Positions 23,929 to 35,900 of a DNA stretch of 36,551 bases are shown here, in pieces. Location: positions 1 to 36,551 of the IMG/VR virus record IMGVR_UViG_3300025138_000130; one strand, given 5' to 3'. The position numbers and the translations under genes are program-made. Every line of letters begins with the position of its first letter. Position 1 is the first letter of the stretch. A model generated the notes under the pieces. The model saw only the letters and a program-made list of their open reading frames with translations. It did no database searches and was not told where the DNA came from. This DNA comes from a virus.

Positions 23929-26900
23929 TGGCAATAAGAAAAACAACCACTTTACTACCTGAGGTTTTTAGAACCAGTAAGAACGAAAAGTTCTTAAATG
24001 CTACACTGGATCAACTTGTTAGTGAAGAAGATAAAATTAAAGTAAGTGGGTTTATCGGCAGAAAAAATGCTGAAAATTTTAGAAAAGGCGATGGATACAT
24101 CACAGAATCTAGTAGTTTTAGACAAAACTATCAGTTAGAGCCTGGTGTAGTGTATGAAGATGCAGGCGGAACCATACAGAGTGTTGGTAGTATAGGTGAC
24201 ACACTAAACACACTGAGATATAATAATGCAACAGTAACAAACCAAGACACACTGTTTAGACAAGACTATTATAATTGGTCAAGTTTTGTAGACTATGATA
24301 AACTTATCAATTACGGTGAATATTTTTGGTTGCCAGCAGGACCTGACACAGTGCAAGTATTTGGCGGAACAGTTGATAATACACAAACTTACTCTGTGTT
24401 GCGAGAAGAAACCGGTGCAACTAATTACAGATTCGACTCTAGTACTGGTACACCTAATCCTATACTTTATTTTGCTAGAGGTGGCGAATACACCTTTACA
24501 GTAGATCAAACTGGAAATCCTTTTTGGATTCAAAGCGAACTTGGAACTACCGGGATCAGTGCAAGTCAAATCAATGTTAGCACAAGAGAAGTTCCAGGTA
24601 TTACGAACAACGGTGAAGATGTAGGAACAATTACATGGAGAGTTCCTAGCAGTGATAGCCAAAGCCGTTTCACTAATATGGCAACAGAGTACAATGTTGA
24701 TTTAGCGACAGATTTACCTTACAAAGATTTACAGAACCAGTTACTAACTACTTTCTTAGCGACAACCATAACTGGTATAGACGGCTTAACTGAAATAAAT
24801 GGTAAGACACTAGTATTTGCAAGCACTAGTTTAGATGAAAGAGACTGGAAGCCAAGTAGTATTAGTGCAGGTAATTCGTACAGAACTGTAGACAATGCAG
24901 TATTAACTGCTGACAACGAATATAGTAATACAACATTAACCACTACTGAACGATACGGTGTTTTTAGTGTTAATGTAAAGTCAGTTGGTGGACAGGATAC
25001 TATCACACTTGATAGACTAAATGATGTAACAAAGTACAACAAGTTAAGAATTAAACAAGGAACTACTTATGGAAGTAGATATTTGTATAAAAATGCAGAA
25101 GAACAACTCGAATTAGTGCCTGCTATTGTTGCTAGTCAAGAAGAATTTTATTATCAAGATGGTGCAGATGCAGATAGATTTGGAAAAATTATATTAGTTG
25201 AACAAGCAACAACTGCTAGTATAAATGTTACAGAGCAAATAATTGATCAAGTTAGTTATACTAGTCCTAATGGTGTTGTGTTTACTAATGGACTAAAGAT
25301 CGAGTTCGATACAAGTGCAACTCCTGATAGTTATCAAAACAACAGTTATTATGTAGAAGGTGTTGGTACTGGTATTAAATTAGTATTAGAAGATGATCTT
25401 ATTACACCTGAGCCTTATGCAGTAACAGCAACAGAGAGATTTGATAGTAAGAACTTTGATGTAGGTGGGTTTGAACAAACGTTAAACAGTCCCACAACAC
25501 ACGATTATATTCTTATTAACAGAGCAAGTGCAGATAACAATGCTTGGAGTCGAGGGAATAGATGGTTCCATAGAAGTGTAATTACTGCTACTGCCGCATA
25601 CAACAATTTTACAACAGTAATAGATGATAACTCAAGAGCAAAACGACCTATTATTGAGTTTGAACAAGGACTAAAGTTATATAACATGGGAACTACCAGT
25701 AAGAGTCCTGTAAGTATTGTTGATACTGTAGAAACTGATGCATTTAGTAATGTAAACGGTAAACAAGGTTATTATGCTGACGGTATTAACTTAACTCCAG
25801 GACTAACAGTTTGTTTTACTGCTGATCCAGATATTAATAAAAACATTTATCGTGTTGACTTCATCGATGTTAATGTTAAAGGCAATTCCTCTAATAGACG
25901 TGCAGATTCAACATTTACTATTGATATTTCTTCGGTTACTGCGGATGATTCACCTTTTGAATCTGTTAATGACATTATAAATTTAGTTCTTATAGACACT
26001 GTTGTTGATGGTGACTCATTGTTAAGTAAGTTAGGGTCAGCAAATCAAGGCAATATGTATTATTACACACTATCTACTAATATCTGGGCTATAGGTCAGG
26101 AAAAGACTGGGGTTAATCAAGAACCGTTGTTCGATATCTACGATCCAGCACATATTAGTTTTAGTGACGCAACAAAATACCCTAGTACCGATTTTTTAGG
26201 AAACAAACTTTTTAGTTACAAGAAAAGTACAACTGCTTCTAGTGCAGATAGCATATTAGGATTTGGATTAACTTACAGAAATATACAAAATGTTGGTGAT
26301 ATTGTCTTTGACAATAACTTTGTAAATGATACGTTTACATATACTAAAGAGAATACAGGGCAAGTAAGTGTTATATTAAGAAGTGGACATGTACATTCAT
26401 TTAGTGTAGATACTACTAATACAATTACTAGAAAAACACTAAACGGTTGGACTAAAATACTTAATCCAAGCAGACAATGGCAGCAAGTACAATACACTGT
26501 AGATGCAGAGTTATATACTTTTGAAATTGGAAGTCAGCCTGTTACAACAGGCGGTGAAGTTACGTTACAGGTTTATGTGAATGGAATATTTCAAACTGGT
26601 AGCAAGTACACACAGACAACTGTTAATGACAAATATTATGTAAACTTTACTGACAAGTTAGTAAAGGATGATGTTGTATTAATTAGAGTTTATAGTACAA
26701 CTATAAATCCTTTAGGATTTTATGAGATTGCTAGTAATTTAGAAAACAATAGTAACAACGACGACTTTGCTAATCTTACATTAGGACAATTAAGAAATCA
26801 TTTCGTTGATATATCCAGAGCAATTCCAACATTTACAGGAAGTAGTTTAGGCAACAACAATATTAGAGATTTGCAGTATAAGAAGTATCCTGGTAAGATA

Positions 26901-29900
26901 TTACAACATAGTGCAGGAAGTGTACTTCCGAATTATATGTTAACACAATCAGATAATAGTTATATCGAAAGTATTAGGTTTAGTATGGAAGAATATACTA
27001 GATTTAAAAGTAGATTATTAGATAACATTGATAATTTAGATATTGATCTAACAGATCCTAGTGGTAGTTTAGATACCATCTTAATTTTCATGGCTGGAAC
27101 AAAAACTAATGATTTCCCATTTTATTATTCTGATATGCTACCGTGGGGCAGTCAAAAAACTACAACTACACTAACATTAGACCAGGTAACTAATAGAGTA
27201 TTTGAATTCACGACTCAATTTGATCTAACAAATTTAAGTAATCGAGGAGTTTTGGTTTACTTAACAGAGTCTAGTGGAGCAAAGACACAACTTATAGAAG
27301 AGTCTGATTATACATTTGATACTGTTGAACCTGCTATTATATTAGATGCAAATGTTAGCATTTCAGTTGGTGATATATTAAGTATTGTTGAATACAGTAA
27401 TACTGATGGTATATTTGTTCCACCAACACCGACTAAGTTAGGTCTTTATCCAAAGTTCCGACCAGCAGTTACGTTAGATGATACTTATATATCAGGCACT
27501 AGTACTGGAACAGGCCCTTTTAAGATTTATGGAACTGCTGATAGTAGAGTTACACAACGTGGACAATCCAAAACCGGATGGTTTTATCCACTGTATACAA
27601 CACTAGCAGCAGCACAATCAGCAGATGGTTCTTCTAATGCCCACATACATAGATTTGTAGGTAGTGATAGAGCATGGTATATGGCATCCTCTGAAACTCA
27701 ATATCATGCTAGTAATGATACTGAAGAATATAATGAATACTTAGATTATACTCCTGTTCTTTTAGGGCATGACGGAAGTCGCTGGGTTTGTTATAAGGAC
27801 AAAAGAGATTTAATTGTACTAGAGTATGAAAAAAGAATTTATAATAATATTAAGACACAATACGAAGCAACACGATTTGATTTATCTGAAGTAACTCCTG
27901 GGTATTTTAGAACAACTCGTGCAGACTTAGACGAAACAACATTATTGTACAGTCAATATTTTAGTACTTGGGCATACAAGAACGCATTAGACTTTTCTAG
28001 TATTACTTCACATAGCCAAGAAAATACGTTCACATGGAATTATAGTGGTTCTGTTTTAAAAGGGACAACAACACTTTTACCAGGATCTTGGAGAGCAATT
28101 TATAAATGGTTATATGATACAGAAACACCTCATTTAACACCCTGGGAAATGTTAGGAGTATTTCAAAAACCAAGTTGGTGGGAAACTAGATACGGAGCAG
28201 CACCTTATACTCGTGGAAATAATGTTCTATGGAATGACTTAGCCTCTGGCAGACTTTATACTAGTGCAGATAGAGATGCAACATTCACAATAGTAACGAG
28301 TCGTATTAGAAGCGGGTTGTTAAATCTAATTCCAGTTAACGATCAAGGTAAACTTTTATCTCCTGCACAGTTTGCAGTCGAAGGTGCGTTCAGTACAAAT
28401 ACAAATAACAATTGGAGAATCGGAGACGTCGGCCCAGTTGAAACTGCATGGACAAGAAGTAGTGAATATCCGTTTAGTCAACAGATTGTTTCTGCACTTA
28501 AGAGACCTGCAAAATATTTAACTTTATTATGGGATACTAACTTACTAGAAAATAATACAGATTATGATCAAATAGTACAAAAAACAAAAAGTTATAGACC
28601 TAAGACAGCAGATTTTAAAATAAACGGATTGCCGACATCAGGCGGTGTAAATAGAATAGAAGGATATAATCAGTTTATCGCAGATTATTACAAGTATAAA
28701 AGTCTTGATTTATCTGGGTTGCAAACACAAGTACAGAACTTGTCGTTAAGGTTAATTTATCCTGTTGGAGGTTTTACAGATTTAAATCTTGCTAAGTTTG
28801 TTATTGAAAGTACTAGTCCAGGCGCAACGCAAAGCAACATCTTCATACCTGATGAAAACGTGAGTGTTTATTTAAACAAGAGCACACCTTTAGAAAGAGT
28901 ATTTTACAGTGGTATCAGTATTGTTAAAAGAGCCGCTGGTTATGAGATTAGAGGATACGATACTAAAAATCCCTTCTTTAAAATTATACCTAGTGCAAAA
29001 AGTCAGAACACAAAACTTATAAGTGTCGGCGATGTTAGTGCTATAGTTTACGGTGACAGTGCAACATATATTGCTAATATACCTTACGGAACTATTATTC
29101 CTACTATACAACAAACTGCTGATTTTTTAATTAGTTATAGTAGATACTTAAAGGCAAAAGGAATATTATTCGAAGATGTTGACAATGTAGGAGTAACTGT
29201 AGATTTTGAAAATACTGTTAAAGAATTTATTTTCTGGACTCAACAAGGATGGGGAAATGATAGTGTATTTGGAGCAAGTCCTAACTATCGTAAACTAAAA
29301 GTAACAAGACCTTTCACTACGTTAGACGATTTAAGTAAAAGCGGAACATTAAAGAATTCATCTGGAAGAGCAATTAGAAGCACTAATTATAATGTAGAAA
29401 GAATTGATAATACTACAGTTATTGAAGTAAATGATAGCAGTGATTACCTTTACTCTGCTCAAATAGATCCAATACAATACGAGCATTATATTATACTGGA
29501 CAATACTACTATTTTTAACGACATCATATATCAACCAGAACTTGGCAACAGACAAAGTCGTATAAAGTTTGTTGGATATAAGAGCGGAACTTGGAATGGC
29601 ACGTTACATGCTCCAGGTTTTATTATTAATGAAAACAAGTTTAACGTTTGGTTACAGAACACAGATTATAAAAAAGCAGACATTGTAAGTCACAACAAAA
29701 AACTTTATGTTGCAAGAGATAATCATAACGGTAAGTCAACATTTGATTTTAACGATTGGCGACCAGTAGAGAATATGAAAACTGGGTTATTGCCTAACTT
29801 ATCTCAGAAGTCTAAGAGATTTACTGATTTTTATGATTTTAACACAACTAACTTAGAGAGTGGCACAGATATTGCGGCTAAAGGTCAGATTGGGTTTAGA

Positions 29901-32900
29901 AAAAGAGACTACTTGGATCAATTAGGATTAGATGATACTAGTCAGGTTAAGTTTTATCAAGGTATGATTAAAACTAAAGGAACTGCAAATGCAATAGATA
30001 AGTTAATCGGTGCTAATTTATCTAACTTAGACCAAGAAATTAGTTTTTATGAAGATTGGGGATTTAGAGTTGGAGAGTACGGTAGCATTGATAGTAATCA
30101 AGTTATCGAAATGGTCATTGATGAGTCTAAAGTACAACAAAGTAAAACAGTAGTGGAATTGATAGATAATAATGATAGTGCTAATACTGATTATTACTCA
30201 TTTACAAAATCTGACCTATATAAATTACCTAATAACTTTACTAAGAATATATTTCTTGAAAGAAGCACAAGTAATAAGAAAACTGACATACTAGGAGCAG
30301 GTTATCCTAGGTTAGATGAAGTAACAACAACGTTGTTTGGATTAGATAATATCTCTACATTAAACAATTTACCCAACATAGGAAGAGGTTCGACTATATG
30401 GACTGCTGAAGAAGATTTTGACTGGAATGTTTACAGAGTTAGTGAATTAGCAGTATCTATTACTAACATAGCTGTTGGAGCAGACACTAGTGCAATTATT
30501 ACTACTAGTGCAAATCATGGGTTAGTTAAGAACGATTATATCTTAATTAAAGCGTCAACTGTTGTTGGTGGATTTCATAAAGTTACTAATGTAATTACAA
30601 ATGTATCTTTTACTGTAGACTTAGGTGACATTGAAGTTGATAACATTGTAGATTTAAGATTGCCAGTGTTTAAGTTAGTAAGTTCTAGATTTAATTCTCA
30701 GAGCGATATCGCAGATAATGTTCCGTTATATGGATGGGACTTAAACGAGTCTGTATGGGTTAACTATGATGAAAAAGGTAAATGGGCGACATATAAAAAA
30801 CAACAACCATGGACTTATAAGAATATAACCTTCAATATTGACAGTGTTGCAAGTGACTTAAACGGTACATCACTTTCAATTAGTAATGACGCACTTAATA
30901 TTGCTAGTGGTGCTCCAGAACATAGTACAGGTGCAGTTTATCCTTATTCAAGAGATGAGAACGGAATATATAATCCAGGCGCTGCTTTAGCACCAGCAAC
31001 AATACAATCTGATGTTGATACTTTTGGTTGGAAAGTTGCTGCAGGTAACTCATGGTTAGCAGTAGGTGCACCTGATAGTGATAGTGCAAAAGGAGAAGTT
31101 TTCATATACTTGAGATCAGCCTCCACAGGAATTTATGAATTTAAACAAATCTTAAGACTTCCGAGTCCAGCAGGAGCAGATAAGTTTGGTTATAGTATAG
31201 CAATGAGCAAAGACGATAGATATATGTATATTGGTGCTCCTGGTGCTAATAAAGTTTTTTCTTATACCCTTAATAATATTATTACTACTGATAATGTATC
31301 CAAGACAATCACCGGCGATGGCTCAACAACAACATTTGCTTTAGGATTCACTCCTACTAGTTTAACTTCTTTGCAAGTTGTTGATTCTACTGGAAAGATA
31401 TATGTTCCAACTAAGGATTATGGGTTTAGTACAACTAATATTGTATTTGTTAATGCACCTGCTGACAGTTTAAATGTTGTTATTAGACAAGAAAGTCATT
31501 ACATTTTAACAGACACTATCACAGGAACTGGTGTGCAAACAGGCGATCAATTTGGTTATGACATAGATTGTGATACTGCTGGAGATACATTAATTGTTGG
31601 AAGTCCTTTTGCTGAAGTAGACGAAATTACAGATGCTGGTGAGGCATTTTTATTCCATCATGTTGTAGAAAAGTTTATAGGTGATGGAACGACATACGAA
31701 TTCACTCCTACAACTACTTTACCAGCAAGTTTTTTTATTGAAGTTGATAATGTACTGCAATCAGTTACGGACGGTGGATTTAGTTCATTTACTAGTGACA
31801 GTAGTGAAAATAACTTTACATTTAGTGGAAATACTATCTCGTTCAGGTATGTTCCAAGTGTAGGACAAATAATTAGAATTTACACAGGTAGTATCGTTGA
31901 AATACAGAAATTAAATCAAGAACAGATTAGTACTGAAACACAAACTGATAATGAGCAGTTTGGAATCAGTGTTGCACTAGATGCATATGGTGCTATAGCC
32001 GCAGTAGGATGTCCAGGAGAAGACGAACTTAATCCTAATACAGGATCTGTCTTTATGTTTATTGATGAAGGTTTAAGATTTGGTAGTGTTACTAGTCAAA
32101 ATCAAAATACATCATCGACTGAAGGGTACATGGCATCCAACGGTGTTATCAAAGCAGATAGTTCAACTGTTACAGCTGATAGTTTCTTAACATTATTTGC
32201 GGCACAAGGCGATATTATAACAATAGATGATATAAAAGTTACTGTAGTATTAAATGATAATTCAGATGCAACAAACTTTGTTGCAGATATAAACAACGCA
32301 AATATTCAAACAGTAACAGCGACTGCTTCAGGTACACTTAATATGACTATAACAGGCAGTGCTGGCGTTGTTAATAAGAAACTTAAAGTTAGACCAATGA
32401 CTGGCGATACATTTAAAGATTATGCAAGATTTGCGCCATTTAAGTTTACGCAAAAAGTTAGTCATCCGTTAAAAGCAGAGAATGAAAACTTTGGTAAAGT
32501 TGTAGAGTTTGACAAGTTTCTACCTGCAGATCAAATTGTAGAACAAAGAATGGTTGTTACAAGTGATAGAGCAAGTACACAGTTTCAGACGGCTTTTGAT
32601 TTAGACATTGACACAACTAGTAATACATATAACGAGCACTTAACAACTTTTGATGCTGATAGTACTAGATTTATGGATAAAGTAACAAATAGTGGCGCGG
32701 CATATGTTTATGAGTTACTAGATAGCAGTGTATACAGTGCAAATATACAAAGTATTAGTAATCCTCCTAAGTATGCATACGGACAGCAGATGCAGAACAC
32801 AAGTATTAATGCTAATGATCAATTTGGCGGGAGTGCAGTTCTTCATGGTACTAGATTGTTTGTTGGTAGTCCAACAGATGATATTTGGAAAACTAATGCT

Positions 32901-35900
32901 GGAAGTTTTTATCTTTTTGAAAATATTGATGATCTTAGTACTTGGAAGAAAAATAGTACAGAAGACAACAAAGTTGATGTAGATGTTATTAATCGTATTG
33001 CAACATATAGTAAAGTGAATAACACAATAATTGACTTTATTGATACAGTAGACATTTATAAAAATAAATTACCAGGGCAAGCACAACAAGAGTTAAATTA
33101 TATTATACCTATAGACCCTGCAACTTATAATGTTAGTACAACTCCTAATAGTGTTACGTTTTCACAAACAAATGGATGGAACGACGAACATATTGCAGAG
33201 GTTTGGTGGGATTTATCTACCTGTAGAGTATTAGAGTACGAACAAGGCGAAATAAATTATCGTGTACAATACTGGAATCAGTTTTTTCCTGGAAGTTCAG
33301 TTGATATCTACGAGTGGTATGAGAGCGATGTATTACCTAGTCTACACGTATCAAGTGGATTAAAGGGAGTGCCGAAGTTTGCAGACGATAGTAACTATTC
33401 TACGTCACTTCAGTATAACAGTGTTACAAATTCTACTGAAACAAGATATTATTATTGGGTAACAGGACTTACTGACTTCATTGACAATGAAGTAAGGACA
33501 CTTAGCACAGAAAGTGTTAGACAACTTATCGAAACTCCAGATAGTACAGGTACAAAGTATCTTAGTATTGTTGCACCTAATACGTTTGTAATGAATAATA
33601 TGACTAGTAGTTTTGCTGATAGAAATGTTGTACTTAGTATTAACTATGATGTTGTTAGAAATGATGGTATACTACACAGTGAGTTTGAGATAATAAGTGA
33701 AGGTGATTCTAATCAAATTCTTCCTGCTAAAATTAAAAGTAAAATGATCGATAGTTTATCAGGTGCAGATTTATCTGGTAAGATTGTTCCAGATCCTACA
33801 TTAAGTGTTGGGGAGAGATATGGAATTTCTGTAAGACCTAGGCAAACAATTTTTGAAAATAGACAACAAGCATTAAAAACTTTTGTTGATTATTGTAATG
33901 TAGTTTTTGCAACAGTACCAATTACTAGACAGTTTAGTTTAAATAATTTATTCTTAAATGATCCATTGCCAACAAAAGCAAGTGGTGCGTGGGATAGCAA
34001 AGTCGCAGATGTTATTACTAGAGATTATTTGAATACTGCAATCTTAGAAATAGGTTATAAGATATTAGTTGAATCAGACAGTACAATCGGCGGTGACTGG
34101 GCAACATACGAGTTAAGATCAACGACTGCAGGTGTTAGATTTTGGTTCTTAAGTACAGTTCAGGCTTACAATACTAGTAGATATTGGCAGTACACAACTT
34201 GGTATGCAACAGGTTTTAGTTCTACAACATTACCTACAGCTACAGTAGCAACTGAACCTGATTTACAAAGACTTACTGGTGCAGTAACTGGAGACATTGT
34301 AAAAGTTAGTACCAACGATGACGGTAATTTCAGTATGTACCAGTACACAAGTACCGACACGTGGAATGAGATAATCATTGAAAGAGGAACAGTTGTTTTA
34401 CTAGGCAATCTATACGATTTTGCTAACGCATCTACTGGTAGTTACATTGGATTTGATACTGGTGTATTTGATTTTGAAAAATATGACAGAGTACCGCATC
34501 AAGAAGTTAGAAATATTGCAAATGCAGTATTCAATGATATCTTTGTTAATACATTAGCAAAAAAAGGCAATGAATTATTCTTTAGAATGGTTGAATACAG
34601 TTTACAAGAGTTAAATAGTTCGGTTCCAGATTGGGTAATTAAGACTAGTTTTTTAAAAATACTACATAAAGTTAGAGATTTATCACAGTATCCGACTTAT
34701 CAAGTGGATAATACTACATTCATTGAAGAGTTTATTAATGAAGTAAAACCTTACCATACTAATATTAGAGAGTATACTGCAAAGTATGACGGCGATGATA
34801 CTATGCAAGGTGATATCACAGACTTTGACTTGCACTCATTCTATGATCCTACAAATGGCTATTTTAGAAAGTATAGTGGTGATTTTCCTGGAGATACAAC
34901 TTCAAGAACAACAGGAACAACGGTTGATAAGTCTTGGGCAGATAATTATACCTATTACTTAGGTAGTGTAGAAATATATGCTGCAGGAACAGGGTATACA
35001 GACAATCCTGTTGTTACTGTTAGTGCACCAGATATATCCACAGGTACCCAAGCAACAGTAACAGCAACCAGTGATGCTAATTCTGTTATAAGAGTAACAA
35101 TAACAAACAAAGGAAGTGGTTATACTAGCACTCCGACGCTTACAATTAGTGGTAGTGGAACAGGATTAGTATTACTTCCTAGAATAAAAAATGATACTAT
35201 TCGAGATTTTGATACAACAATAAAGTTTGATAGAATTACATATTCAAGTGCAGTTAAAGATTGGGCAGCAAGTACAACTTACAGTCCTAGTGGACTTGCT
35301 AGTAATACAAGTCAGACTGCTGATAGTGGAATTTCGTTAACCGCGCCACAGATAACTTTAGTTTCATACCTTAATACAGTAACTAATACGCAGGATGTGT
35401 ATGAAGTTATACTTGGTTTTACTAGTGGAACAACGTTTAGTACTGAAGACGCAAGCGGAAACATAGTACTAAGTTTATATGCAGACGAAAGTATAGGAAG
35501 TGCGGCAGACAGAATTGCGGCTTATTATAGTCCTACTTCTGGCATGCTTGGAGATGATTTAAGTATTTTACAAAAAGGTACTAATTATACTGCAAACAAA
35601 CTATCTGGAGTAGGTTTTAATAGAGAACCTGGTTACGATAGTGCAAGTTTTGATAATGTTGCATTTGATGACTTTGAAGTTGACAACGATGGGCTAACAG
35701 TCTTAAGTGGATCTAGTGCGTACGACACAATACTACAGAGTAAATTTTTAGATACTAGTTTAGGAACTAGACCAGAAGATATTAATATAGACGGTGGTGG
35801 ATTTATTGACATATACAGTAGTCATGCACCTGAAGAATTTGTTCCTGGACAGATATTTGATAACTTAGATATGGAAGTTTATACAGATCCAAATAACGAC

